In this document: positions 1 through 10,617 of the stretch, one piece after another
Layout: each line of letters opens with the position of its first letter
Position numbering within the stretch: position 1 is the stretch's first letter
Assembly (NCBI GenBank): GCA_003427395.1
Contig: BFEA01000025.1
Location: forward strand, 2,374,615-2,426,283
Direction of reading: 5' to 3'
From: Chara braunii
Lineage: Eukaryota; Streptophyta; Charophyceae; Charales; Characeae
DNA length: 51,669 nt
Notes under the pieces: generated by a model
The model's database searches: none
The model's input: only the letters and a program-made list of their open reading frames with translations
What the model was told of the DNA's origin: nothing
Position numbers and translations under genes: made by a program

Positions 1-360
1 AATTGGCTGAGATTCGCCGGCACCTTGGCAATGGTGCCAGAAAGATCAGCAGTGATGTCGACGTGAATGTAAGTCGTTGTTGCATCCAAACGCCCGCAGA
101 GAGTCTTTGCGCAGTAGACGGAGTGAACCTGGCTCGGAGCAAGTCCGGATTCATGCATCCTACATGAACCGGACTTAAGAGGTCACGACAGGTATTGGCA
201 AGCTCGGTTAGCACTNTCGTGAACCACAGAGGGAGAACCCCCCCCCTCTCTTACTAGTATCCTCTCTGCAGCTGCTGGACACACGAACGCACCTGGTNAG
301 CCACCTNACTAGGTCCTGNCAGNGACGAGGAGAGAAGTCTGAGCCGCACAACCAATAGAA

Positions 361-1410
361 AATGAAAAGNCGGTCATATGATGGCGGCCATAACAACGAC
401 TACCACGAACTTGACTGCGAGTGTTCTGATGGTGGTGGGCAAAGCGAGGTACATCAACCCCCTCGAACAGCCTCCCGAATCTTCCCCTGGATCACGGGAA
501 GATACACTTTTCCAACGAAGCTTGCTGCCTCAGCCCCTCGGCCAGGTAAGTTCTCTTTCCTCCCTTTATCTTTCCCCTCTCTCTCTCTCTCTTTCCCTCT
601 GTATACGTTGCTGCCTTCGGTTCAACGAGCCACAATCGGAGTGAATCTTCCCCTAGATCGTGGGTAGATTCATTCTGCTTCCCATAGCCCCTGCACTCGA
701 CCACTTCAACGAGCTAGTGGGTGAGTATGGCCGAGCGGCGAGCCAAAAACCCAAGCCATGGGCTATGCTACCAACTATTCGTAAAAGACAAAAATGAAAA
801 CAAAAAAGGTGGACAAATTTTTCGTTAAAACATGAAAAAATACATGGCCATTTTCGAAATTCGTTTTCTGCCTGGGCGCAGCCTCTAGTACTGACCCCAG
901 CCAAACCACTGATCTATAGGCAAATTTAACACTGCCATCGTGTTCGCAGCGTCCTGAAACCCTTGGACAACATATTGGTTTGTTCAAATCGGTCAAGAAA
1001 AGACCGAGAAACAGCAACTTCCACCTCACTTTCCTTCTTCACCGCCTTTCTCGATTCCCCCGCGCACCCTCCTTCTTCTCCTAACACTTACTCCACTGAT
1101 CTATTACTAAAACTAACTTCCAATTCGGGGGCGCCCACCTCGAAAACCCCTACTTATCATCTTCTCTCGCTCGATTCCATCGAGAATCGAGAGAGATACT
1201 GACTTCCCGCCTTCTCCATATCCGCTTCTCACGCAACTTTCGCGCAGCCACTAAACTCTACACCTGCCAAACTATCGTCTTATTGCAAGAACTAACTTCG
1301 CCAACGTGTTCGCACTGCCCTNAAACCTCGGAATCGANCCTTTGATCGCCCGTTTCCGTCAAGAAACGGGCGACATCCGANGTCCTTTCTGCATTCCTTC
1401 TCCCTTCTCC
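361..1410 (+). repeat. Hairpin-bearing modules within LTR of element 1
   Basis: Two diverged modules share a backbone. One is near 910-1,010 (acactgccatcgtgttcgca) and the other near 1,290-1,380 (ttcgccaacgtgttcgcact). Each ends in a hairpin with the same AAGAAA-type loop but different arms: CGGTC/GACCG near 990-1,010, and TCGCCCGTTTC/GAAACGGGCGA near 1,346-1,374. Other perfect inverted repeats are ATCTTCCC/GGGAAGAT near 479-506 and CTCGATTC/GAATCGAG near 1,169-1,192. No protein-coding signal is seen. Confidence 0.5.
542..551 (+). promoter_or_regulatory. Consensus 5' splice-site-like motif
   Basis: CCAG followed by GTAAGT at 546-551 is an ideal 5' splice site. It is followed by a long C/T-rich tract, as in an intron. 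The same motif lies at 13,405-13,414 in the repeat copy. It is on the plus strand, antisense to the predicted retroelement transcript. No matching acceptor or exon is proven here. Confidence 0.35.
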
Positions 1411-1904
1411 GTTCGCCATCTTCACGTGCTTACCTTCGAATGTACCTGGCGTAAAACAGCGTCCAGGTTCACTCCTCCCTAGCACTGTCGTTTTTTTTTT
1501 CTTCTCCTTCCCGGTCCTCACTTCATCAACTCCCGGCTTTTCCCTTTCCACTTCCTCCTCGCTGTCAAGCTACCGCTGCGCAGTAGCTAAGCATCATACA
1601 ACTTTGAAAGCCTACCTGAACCAGCGGCCGACTCTAAATAGCACTCTACCACGATCTCCTTGGTGTGCTGGTGTTGGGCACCGGAGCCTCCGACTCGGCA
1701 AGTGCTCCTCGCCCCCAAATGCGGATAGGTGCAGTTGGCTTCCTCTCCATCGTAGGACCTGATGCTAGGCGCAGTCCCACCAGCAACGTTCCAAGCCAAA
1801 CTGCATGAGTGTGGCCCTGCTAATCACCCGATCTGAAAGTCCCGCGGCTCCACTATCAGTCATGGGAAAGGTCATGTTGATTTTCTCTGTGTGCCGTTTC
1901 CAGT

Positions 1905-2095
1905 TTTAACGGATGTCCCGAAGGACTCCACTGGGCCACGGCCTTGGGATACCGTCATTGAGCTGACCGGCCCCAGGCAATTCAAAAATATTGGGTTTTA
2001 CTCATCATGCTCCATTACCCGGGTTTGAACTTGGGTCTGCATTTCAACAGCTCATGGGTGTATCCACTGAGCTAGGCTCTTGGGTACTCTTGCCA
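1905..2095 (-). mobile_element. tRNA-derived SINE-like repeat, copy 1
   Basis: On the minus strand an A-box-like TAGCTCAGTGG lies at 2,064-2,074 and a B-box-like AGTTCAAACCC at 2,021-2,031. They are about 32 bases apart, as in a tRNA-type RNA polymerase III promoter. The sequence after the B box (plus strand about 1,905-2,020) is shared with a second copy at 15,690-15,938, including a ggatgtcccgaag block and a cattgaNctg block. The tRNA fold is degenerate. A tRNA-headed SINE is the best reading. An old tRNA pseudogene carried in the LTR is the alternative. Confidence 0.5.
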
Positions 2096-2529
2096 GTCCC
2101 GNAACCAGGCNGTGTACCAAACTGGAAACAAAGGGCATGCAAAAATAAATAAAATTAAAACAAAAGTAAAATAAAGCAGCAGGACGGGGGGGGTTCCATG
2201 TGACCAGCTGGCTACAGCTGCATGCTCCCCCACTGTGCCCTGGGCCGCTCTGCCCTGGCACAGTATACCGTCTTTCGGGCCCCAACGGGCATGCGCAGGG
2301 CATACTCACACTGCGAGTCCCCATGGCCGTGCTGACACTGTGACCCCAAGTCTGCAAAAATATGCAGATTTGGGGCAGGCCAATTTGAGGTTCCGGGCAT
2401 GGCTNGGGTCACAGCGCTGTACCTTTTCAGATNGGANAGGGCCCTGGCCGTCTGCAGCANTGACAAAATGGTCCTTTGCGGGTCCTACGACACCATCCAN
2501 AAGTCGCGNAATAACTCCGGTAGACGGAG

Positions 2530-2560
2530 ATATAAATAAATAAATAAATAAATAAATAGG
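2530..2560. repeat. (AAAT)n microsatellite
   Basis: This is a short run of ATAA/AAAT tetranucleotides. It is duplicated at about 15,393-15,422 in the repeat copy. Confidence 0.9.
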
Positions 2561-2625
2561 ACATTTGCGGCCAACCTTCAGATATGCCTGCAGACTCTCC
2601 TTGCCCCGCGGTTACACAGCTGCTG

Positions 2626-2990
2626 GTCCGACAGGGCCGCAGGCCTATCAGCAGTCTGCGGTTGTACGAACTGAGCTGGGTCCGCAGCTGCTGGCCCCAC
2701 AGGCCTGCTCACAGCCAAACCCCTCACTTTTTACAGCAAGCTGAGGTTAACGGGTGGTGCATTCCCCTGGCCATGGCTACTCACGCCTACCCCACCACCC
2801 CGCGGGCCTCAATGCAAATCTTGGCGATAGTAGTAAATATTATAATGAGAACTTTGCAGGTTGACGTAACTTGCTGCTGGGACAACTTGGACCTTGCAGC
2901 GAGTAGTGTGACAACCTTTTACTGGTGCTCCCTCCAGGCCCCGCCCATGCATAGTTTTCCATCTTTCGGGCCCCTTCAGCCCACGCTGGG
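2626..2990. other. Copy-specific LTR segment without recognised feature
   Basis: This segment replaces, relative to the other LTR copy, the 450 bases at 15,490-15,938. It is GC-rich with small inverted repeats. An open frame of 157 codons runs across it on the plus strand, but its composition is biased, it crosses the repeat junctions and it resembles no family I know. I do not call a gene. Confidence 0.4.
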
Positions 2991-3717
2991 CGGTACCCCG
3001 CAAACAACCATGGTATCAATATTGGTGCCGCATCCCGGAAACAGGGCCGACAACTAAGGTAGTAAAGGTAAAAATAAAAGTATAAGTATCGGGAATCGGT
3101 GCTTTCTGGGGAAGAGACCGCCAGTACCACTCTCAGTTCCGCCGACCGGGCCTACGGATGAGCCGACAACAAAACCAAGGGGGATAGCCCCGCTGGGCCT
3201 TCAGCCCTTCAGCAACTTCAATCGCCCCAATGCTCTGTTGCCGCGGGTCGCCACCCTTGGTCCCTGTATCTCCGCCCTGTGAGTCCAATGTCGTTACCAA
3301 TAGTGCTAGTCCCCAAGGCTAAGACGAACCACTGCAATCTTTAATATAACTTGTTGCCGCACGGCACGCGGTGCTACCAAAATACATCGCGACTACTCCT
3401 CTGCCCACGGACCGAACTCACAACTGCCGACCTATAACGCCCGCTGCTCATAGGGCCTGGCTCTGTCCCCGACCGTCAACCTCCTGTAACCACCGTGCGG
3501 AGGTCACCGCTTGCGTTCTACTTTCTCTCGCACACCCCAATACTGCCCAAAGCTACACCACTTCCGATGACGTGTGCCGTATGAACGCAGATGTACCATG
3601 GTCACTGCAAAAGGAGAACTTTTCCTAGTTTTAATCAAAGTCAAAAATTTTGTCGGTGGATACGCCGACTCTATAGCATCAAGAATAAAAATCATCACGC
3701 GCGCCTCAAAACTGCGC
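2991..3717. repeat. Second homologous LTR block, copy 1
   Basis: This block aligns to 15,939-16,665 at a constant offset of 12,948, with scattered substitutions (for example atcgcgactact versus atcacgactgct). Unlike 1-2,625 it is genuinely diverged, so it is a real second copy and not an assembly echo. It contains no recognisable gene. Confidence 0.8.
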
Positions 3718-5984
3718 GCCTATACACTCTCTACCTCCAGTCAACCATTCAGTCAACGCGAACCAAATACAACCGCAACTTCGCACGGTATACTCAAGTT
3801 CTTAACAACCCTTATTTCCTGTCACTTGCGAAAACCAGGGCGGATACCCTTGTAAGGGTATTCGCGCCGACAACTTACCGGACCTTATAAAGCGACGTCC
3901 CCGTTGCGTCGAATAATAAAAAACTATCAATTCAACCATAATCCTAAATGCTGGCGAGAAAAGAACCAATCCGATTTACCAACTTGACTCCGTTTGAGGA
4001 TATTATCAAATGGCGCTTGGTCACAACTAAGCACTGCCAGGGCTTCAACCTGGGTCTCCTGTGACGAGGCCTCGGACACCGGAATACTTGATCCGTACTA
4101 CAATGTCAGTTTGCTGCAAGTAGCTACTGATAAGCCTCTCCCTTTGTCTTAAACACCAGCTGGCTCATCGTTGGGTGTCCTGTTTAGTCATCCTCCTGCA
4201 TGCAGGGTCATAACTTAGGACGCGGGCCCTAACTGAGACCTTCTGAAGGCACCATCGCCTTCCTCACAAAAATATCCACAAAAATATATATATAACTTCT
4301 ATCACAGATCTCTCCTGCAGTCTAGTACAGTAGAGTCATGTCTCCATCTTGGCCCACCATAGTCTGGATGATCGAGCCAAATCTACGGCCCGTTGCGTTG
4401 TTACTTTAGCAACGGTACCCTCGTTGGTTGTGCAACGATGGGCGATTCTCCTAATAGATCATACTATCAAGACTCACAAAAAATACGACTGGACTCTTAC
4501 CCCTCCGACATCCCGCGGGAATAAGACTCTCTGAGGCGGCCACACCCCTCGAACCTTACCCTTTGGTGAGTCGTGGTCCCGCTGCCAGGTTGCGCCGGTC
4601 AGCGATCTTCGATGGGAGTTAGGTTCTAGAGTTCCAGCGATGCTAAGTATAGCCCCTTAGCTTGGCCTCACAAAATATGTCATAAGATTAGCATCATAGT
4701 GACTGGTCGGTACGTCGCAATAACCTCAGGCCTACTGCAGGACTACACAGAGGTCTGTCTCACTCAAAGGCTCAGAGACATTTACCAGCTCTCCATAAAA
4801 CAATATAGAGAACACTGCGTCCTCTCCAAAATCCACAAAAAAATCACCGCCAGATTCACAGGGCCGTGGCCTCCCACTTAATCAAAGTTAAGCAGACCAC
4901 ACATCTTATAGACATCTCTCAAAATTTCACCAATTTTGCGACCTTCCAAAATTCCACAAAAATAATAATTTCTCTTGGTCTTTCTCGTCAGACTTTATCA
5001 TTCAAACCGCTTTCCATGCCATTTCAAATCATTTAACCACCTTCCTCTTTTGAAGGGGACTCACTTACAAAATCTCACCACCACCTCCCACATGGAGGGT
5101 AATCAATCATATATTCTCACAACCACCTCCTACATGGAGGGTAATCAACCGTCAATACTCATTACTGAGAGGCCAACTTGTGGGTCCTCCGAGTCGTCTC
5201 AACTCAATAAATAACATTTGGCATGGACAAACATTTCAGTCTCAAAACACTCATAAGTCCCTTGGGACTTTTCACACTTTTTCCCCAAACAAACTGTGCT
5301 CCTTTTTCTTATACTCGAGCGTATTGTCTGTCCGTAGGCAGATTAGCGCGAGTATACCAAAGAGTAGACAGTTTACACACTTCCCATTCATAAAAACGCA
5401 CGAGGTGCATCATGCACACCTCTTACATTAAAAAAATCATCATACATCAGGATAAATCCACACATGTGAGAGTGATAGTGATTGTCAGACAAAGAGGTAG
5501 TCTCAAACCTTTATTATGTATAAAGTTGGGATATCTCAACTCAAAAGGAACAAAGAATAGCTTCAAAGCCATACACGTACTCAGAGTTGAACATCCTCAA
5601 CTCAAAGATGGACAGGATACTCCATACCTCAGAGGCAGTCCGTTTTTTTTTATCTCCTTACCAGACATTATTGCTAAACTCTCATTCACTCTCTAAAATT
5701 TTATCTCTTTCAATGGTCATGATCATGCGATAATAACATTAATATATATATTGTAATGCTATGTATCGTAATGGAGAAGTAATAATCATGAATAAATAAT
5801 GATACCATGCTCAAGTTAATTTTTTTCAACTATGAAGGTTTTCAAATGCAACAATAATAAAAATATTATATTATAATTCCTGAAGCTTTGACAAAAATAT
5901 ATTGTGTCGAGGGGCAGTGTATTCCTTTCTCAAAGGGATAACATCTTATTCCTGAGCCCCGCTCAAGGATCAAGCCTCACTGCA
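3718..5984. other. Probable U3-terminal LTR sequence, no gene
   Basis: This stretch is AT-rich with no recognisable coding sequence. Parts of 3,840-4,660 are distantly alignable to 28,778-29,560 in element 2. Shared parts are the palindrome above, a CCTCGTTGGTTG..AACGATGGG block (near 4,420-4,443 and 29,328-29,351) and a CCAGCGATGCTAA-like block (near 4,633 and 29,518). Both lie towards the start of the LTR in minus orientation. Small direct repeats occur at 5,088-5,150 (tcacaaccacctcctacatggag-type units). Confidence 0.45.
3840..3865. repeat. Conserved LTR palindrome, element 1 version
   Basis: GCGGATACCCTT and AAGGGTATTCGC flank a two-base centre, forming 12 pairs with one G.T. The equivalent palindrome in element 2 at 28,778-28,803 keeps the ATACCCTT/AAGGGTAT core but has a different, still complementary, outer arm. 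Confidence 0.8.
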
Positions 5985-7170
5985 TCTCCCTCCGCTTCCA
6001 GCACTTCAACCTTCTAGACCCTCGCTGACAAGGTAGACAACCTCACCATACATACTCCGGGATGATCTGCCCCTTTGCATGCAGATGAACCCACTTGACA
6101 CAAAAATAGTTGGGGATTCACCCCTTACCTCTCTGTGGCAGGCAGTAGCCGCCTCCCTCATAGGCCATGGTCTAACAAGGTTCAAACACTTTCCTCCTAT
6201 TCAGTGGTAGTGTAGTCACCTCACCACAAAGATTAGATGACAACACCCCACTATGGACCAGGAACATAGTTCCGGCGTTGGTCTTACTACCACCTACAAG
6301 ACAAGATTATAGCTTCTTCAAAGCCACCTCTCAGGGAAATAATAACATAGGGTTGCAACTTTCTTAGGGCAGACTTCACACGTTGACCATTTTCTTGTAA
6401 AATTCACTTTCCAAAGGGAGTGGTCACTTCATTTACCTCTGAATCCGCATCGAACGTGGATTCTATGTAACATTTCTGACCCCTTTTAAAAGATTAACCC
6501 ATGCATATAGATTCAAAAAATAAAATAGATATGAATGAACTATTCAGATAAACACAGATCCAAAGGGTTATACATAGATATAATAAAATTAGATAGATAG
6601 CTCATGTAGCTAGTCATAGATGAATAAGACTCAGATAAATAACATCAAGCACATAGTCTTATATGAGTCAAAATTTAAATATGCTTACTTAAAAGAAAAT
6701 TTTTGATGCGGATGGATGAATGTTATAGACAGATTGAAAAGTATAATCTCAAAATGATAAACTCAAATGCTTAAATAAATAGAATGTTTATGACTTTTCT
6801 TCACGAGAGTCCTAAGGTAAGAAGAAAATATCTCTTCCTTACCCAAGTCATTTCCAATCACCAGTTCAATGTGATACTGCCATGATAACTAAGACAGCCC
6901 GGCAACTATGTTAACGTACCAAAGATCCTTGCTTGGGTAACTGAACAGAGTCGCATCACATGCGAACGACGATCAGTCTATGACATTAGATACGCATAAC
7001 ATCGTCCGTATTACTTTATGGTACCTTGATCCACAAATGTATAACTACAGTTGCCACTACACATTACCCGCTTACCTAATGCCATTAACAAAATTTGCCG
7101 TTTTGTCTGGATCATTAAACTGCACTTAACCTGGGTTCGTTCTCTTAAGGACCCCGGTAGGCAGCCGAAA
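5985..7170 (-). other. Non-coding internal region of element 1
   Basis: This lies between the putative polypurine tract near 5,985-6,000 and the PBS. The last 120 bases next to the PBS are recognisably related to the leader of element 2 at 41,560-41,684, with shared TCTGGATC, GTTC.CT..AGGACC and CCCCGGCAATGGCGCC blocks. No open frame has retroelement motifs. With only about 1.2 kb of internal sequence and no gag/pol, element 1 looks like a LARD-type non-autonomous element or an internal deletion. Confidence 0.5.
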
Positions 7171-7188
7171 TCCCCGGCAATGGCGCCA
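7171..7188 (-). promoter_or_regulatory. Primer-binding site of element 1 (tRNA-Asp type)
   Basis: On the minus strand this reads TGGCGCCATTGCCGGGGA. It is complementary to the 3' end of plant tRNA-Asp as I remember it, except for one base (A for G at position 8). It sits two bases inside the LTR end, which begins TGTC at 7,191. This defines the element as minus-oriented, with its 5' LTR to the right. Confidence 0.85.
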
Positions 7189-7303
7189 CCTGTCGAGCGC
7201 ATCGGTCCCGCACGGGGACCTTCCCGACCGCGTCACGCAGGATTTGGAAGGACTTTGTCGTGGAGAGCGTTTGCCGCTCCGGCCGGTTGCGCCAGCCGTA
7301 CCT

Positions 7304-7386
7304 CTCGCGAGCCCCTACGACAGGACAGGGTCACGCGAGACACCGCTTACCTCCACCTGCGGAAGCTGTCACCATCCCTTAGGTGG
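7304..7386 (-). promoter_or_regulatory. Conserved structured U5 block, element 1
   Basis: Two nested inverted repeats lie close to the LTR end: CTCGCG (7,304) with CGCGAG (7,334), enclosing CCCT/AGGG, and CCACCT (7,353) with AGGTGG (7,381). The stretch from CCACCT to AGGTGG is almost identical in element 2 (17,210-17,243), although the surrounding LTRs are strongly diverged. Close to the PBS, such a structure could act in packaging or priming. That role is inference. Confidence 0.6.
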
Positions 7387-7789
7387 GCGTATCCCCGCCG
7401 AGCTACTGAACCACATGCGAAAGCTTTTCGTATGCAATTACAGAGGTGGCCCAGTGGAGGGCGTTTCTCGTTCGCTGTAGCATAGGGGGTATGAGCGGTC
7501 GAACGCCCAAAATCGAACCCGCACGCGAATCGACGCACTAGGGGGCTGAAGTCCCAAGCGCGACCTGGCGTCGGTCGACTAGGACGCACCCTACACACCA
7601 CGCGTTACGCCACAACACTCACACTTACCACGCATAACACATAGACACACACAAAACAACCACTACAAACAACACCACGACACAACAATACTCCTAGTCC
7701 CTTCAGTATCCGACCCATAACTCTATGCAGCAAGAATCAAATAGGTATCGCGCGCTGGATTTCCTTATAAGTACCGAGCGAGCGCATGG

Positions 7790-8100
7790 CCTCCTCATAT
7801 CAACCAATCATGCGGGCATACGCAAGCACTCGTGCTGATGGGGTACTATGTAGTACTCGCAGCCTCGCGACCCTTGATAATCTCGAGGGTCGCGTTCGAC
7901 GCTCAAGTGTCGGCTGACAGGCGCTTTGAGGGGTAATCTCTCGACGCCAGGCGACCGCCATGTGTGGTTGAAGACCACACCCTCTTCTGCACCCTGTGCA
8001 GAGGGGTTGAGTAGACAACTCCAAGTTGTCGTGGCGGTCAAATATCAAGGGGTTTGACTTTGACAGCTGCCACGGACTACAACGTCCAACCATAACAACT
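7790..8100. repeat. Chain of perfect hairpins in element 1 LTR
   Basis: Consecutive stem-loops are GTACT/AGTAC (near 7,841), CGCGACCCT/AGGGTCGCG (near 7,866-7,894), GTGTGGT/ACCACAC (near 7,962-7,980), TCTGCAC/GTGCAGA (near 7,986-8,002), GACAACT/AGTTGTC (near 8,013-8,029) and GGAC/GTCC (near 8,075-8,090). Each is perfect over 4-9 pairs with a short loop. No protein-coding signal is present. Confidence 0.65.
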
Positions 8101-8767
8101 CTAAGAAGCAAAAGGTCAAAGGGGACTTTTTTTCTCTCAGTGCAACACGTACTTAATCACTATGCGCGGCCTCAATGGGTCGTGCAGACACAAGGAAATA
8201 TGATATAAAAGTTATGAGGTAGGAGACGATCACTCTCACAATCACGGTGTGACTTCCTTCAAATATATATACATATGATCATAAGCAAAACCAAGTCTGA
8301 AAGTCAATTCACAGAACATACCTACAATCACATCAAAGATTCACATCGACAGAGCACACACTACACGGGGTCAACTTCAACCATTCTCTGCACTCACACC
8401 TCTTTGCCTTATCCATACAAAACCCCAACCTTTGTCAAACCTTCCAAAGTAAAACACTCAAGTCCTTTTTAAATGGCCATTCAATAAAGTCCGGGTAAAA
8501 ACCCAAAAGCAATATTTCAATCCACAGGGGCTAAGGCCTTTAGGTTGAGTAGAGAGAATGAATTAGAGTTGAGCCGGAAACCGACCTGTTATCAATGATA
8601 ACAGAAGGTGATCCCTGTATGATCAATTTGAAGATAGTCAAGACTTGAATCAATATGAATAAAAGTGTTCTGCAATGCAGCACAGGCCAGTACCCAAGTC
8701 ATGCTTGAGTGATCAAGATATAATCCTACCTTCCTAACTAACCTCTGATGTTTATCTAAAAATGTAA
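8100..8767. other. LTR sequence with one conserved hairpin
   Basis: No gene is seen. A CTGTTATC/GATAACAG hairpin near 8,586-8,604 is shared with element 2 (near 18,032-18,051, CTGTTATC/GATAACAG). In both it follows a gagttgag/gttgagtcgga motif. Confidence 0.5.
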
Positions 8768-8992
8768 GAAATTCCGGCAGTATATCCTCTAAACAGGATG
8801 GATTGCCAAATTTCTCCTAACTGAGAATATTCTAACTCCTTAATTTGTGCAAAATTTCGGCAGCGCTTCCCGTAGGAAAAATGTCTTCCCATAATTTCTA
8901 CGAGTCAAAAACTGACTAACTCTTTCAGATTTGTAGAAATTTTGGCAGCGCTTCCCGTAGGAAAAGGAGGCTGCCAAGATTTATACAAAGCT
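8768..8992. repeat. Three tandem hairpin units
   Basis: Three units of about 80 bases start near 8,768, 8,848 and 8,932. Each begins with a GAAATT-type arm plus GGCAG and ends with the complementary arm. The third is best: AAATTTTGGCAGC pairs with GCTGCCAAGATTT with one G.T. Units 2 and 3 share a GCTTCCCGTAGGAAAA loop; unit 1 has a different loop. Confidence 0.6.
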
Positions 8993-9360
8993 GAAAACAG
9001 AAAGACAAAGCGAAACTATACTTGGGACTAACTCCCGACTCTTACTTGGAAGGTAGAATCAGCGACAATATGTACGACCTCTTGATGACGTTGTGCGATA
9101 ACACTGATCCTCACTCCTGGTAGAGTCAGTCCTATCTTATCCCAAACTTTTCCTCCCATCATTCATCCTACCTGCCTATAGCTCTAGCACTCGGCGAGCA
9201 CCTAAAGCAAGTAAACTATCAAAGAGATGCCCAGAGCAGGCGCCCATAAGCATGCATAACCAAACATATCTCACAATCCCACATTAATTTAGTCCAAGTA
9301 GTTCTTTGAATCGCTCAGACTGTTCCTTGCCTTTTACATCCCCCTTTCCTATGACATACG

Positions 9361-10617
9361 GTCAGACAAGGCCCTAACCCTAGGGTATGCCTGACCTGCC
9401 TAGGTACACATTCAAGTAAAGTACGCACATTTAGACTGCCCTAACCCTAGGGTATGCCCAACATAACATGGACTGTACACATAAGGCATATGACCAGACC
9501 GCCCTAACCCTAGGGTACGTCTGGCTTCTGCCTAACTGACGACAAAGAGCATAGAACTGACCTGCCCTAACCCTAGGGTATGCCTAATATGCTTTAAACA
9601 AAGTTACATACGACATCATTCTAGACCATCCCTACCCAGGGGTAGGTTTAGCTTGCCTGAACATAAGTACAAACGATAGAAAGCTGGACCGCCCTAACCC
9701 TAGTGTACGCCCAACCCACAGCACATCTACGACAAAAGTATATCACTAGGCCGCCCTAACCCTAGGGTACGCCTAGTTAGCCATACAGTTTAAGTTGCAT
9801 AAGGAAATGTGATCAGGCTGCTCTAACACTAGGGTGTGCCTGAACTGCCAGAACAGTTATAAACACCGAAACGCTGGACCGCCCTAACCCTAGGGTACGT
9901 CCAACTTACTTTAAACGACAAAAGCTTATCGCTAGGCCGCCTTAACCCTAGGGTTAGGCCTAGTTAGCCATACAACATAAAATAGGGTACAAATACTTTT
10001 ACAGACTTTATGTTTTTCCTTCTCTTATTAAGCAGTCGATCGGACCTTTCCAATAAATGAAACTTTCGATCCTCCCTCATGTCTAAAAGGGAAAATAAAA
10101 CAAATTTATACTAACTCTCTGCTCCTTAGTGTTTTCATGAGAATATAACTGAACCGCCCTAACCCTAGGGTACGTTCAGTCTGCCCAGTTACCTTTGTTT
10201 TACTCTTCATCTCTTTCCCTCTTCCTTAGTTCTACGTGACTTACTGACTGGCTTTCCCCACCAGGGGTGCCCGTCTGTCAGAAGTATAAGTTCAATAAAA
10301 TATATATATCAAAATTTATACTTTTGGTTGGCCAGTCAATTCGTGGCTCATGACTAAGCCGCCCTAACCCTAGGGTACGCTTAGTCTTATTCCGTTATTC
10401 GCTCAGAAAAAACATGCACCATAACTCGTTAAAAGAAACATCAGGACTTTGAGCCTTCCCCACCCGGGGTGTCCGTCCTCCTGTTCAGAAACCCTAAAAG
10501 AAACGGCGACTGAGCCATCCAACCTAGGGTAGGCCCAATCCTAAAAAAGGTCATTCAGATAGCCCAGTAAACAAAAATAAACATAGCAATGAGTCCACAC
10601 CAACCTAGGGGAACTCA
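9361..10617. repeat. Array of CCCTAACCCTAGGG-core hairpins with co-varying arms
   Basis: About 16 short units are spaced mostly 55-110 bases apart, with wider gaps after 9,963. Ten or more share the core CCCTAACCCTAGGG. Flanking arms differ between units but pair within each: CCAGAC/GTCTGG (9,494-9,524), ACTAGGC/GCCTAGT (9,745-9,777), TCAGGC/GCCTGA (9,813-9,843), TGGAC/GTCCA (9,875-9,903), CTAGGC/GCCTAG (9,932-9,963), ACTGAAC/GTTCAGT (10,148-10,180) and GACTAAGC/GCTTAGTC (10,352-10,386). Units at 9,621, 9,685 and 10,511 have one wobble or one mismatch. Variant cores (CCCCACCAGGGG, CCAACCTAGGGG) occur at 10,244-10,281, 10,443-10,479 and 10,590-10,617. See findings. Confidence 0.9.

Larger units (their letters stand above)
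1..2625. repeat. Direct repeat copy 1, exact including N positions
   Basis: This block is matched base for base at 12,864-15,489 (offset 12,863), and every single-base N falls at the same place (for example 216 and 13,079; 298 and 13,161). It starts at window base 1, and its partner starts at the first base after an assembly gap. Identical ambiguity codes suggest that one consensus contig was placed twice or that a collapsed repeat was filled twice. An independently read duplication should not share ambiguity codes. Homology ends near 2,625, where the left copy continues with unrelated sequence. Confidence 0.85.
1..5984 (-). repeat. Left (3') giant LTR of element 1, partial
   Basis: Bases 1-2,625 and 2,991-3,717 recur at 12,864-15,489 and 15,939-16,665, on the far side of a tRNA-Asp-type PBS at 7,171. 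I therefore read this block as the left LTR of a minus-oriented element whose outer end lies outside the window. The inner end is uncertain. I place it near the CA at 5,983-5,984, which is followed by a pyrimidine-rich stretch that would be a polypurine tract on the minus strand. The right-hand copy is truncated before this point, so the boundary is not confirmed by alignment. There is no convincing coding sequence. Several perfect hairpins, a SINE-like insertion and a splice-donor-like motif are listed separately. Confidence 0.55.

Noticed and set aside
2584-3057. 157-codon open frame as a host gene
   Set aside because: It crosses the junctions between repeat blocks and is not open in the diverged copy at 15,450-16,010.
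9361-10617. Interstitial telomere repeats
   Set aside because: CCCTAACCCTA occurs only once per unit, inside a palindrome and spaced by tens of unrelated bases. A telomeric tract would be tandem.
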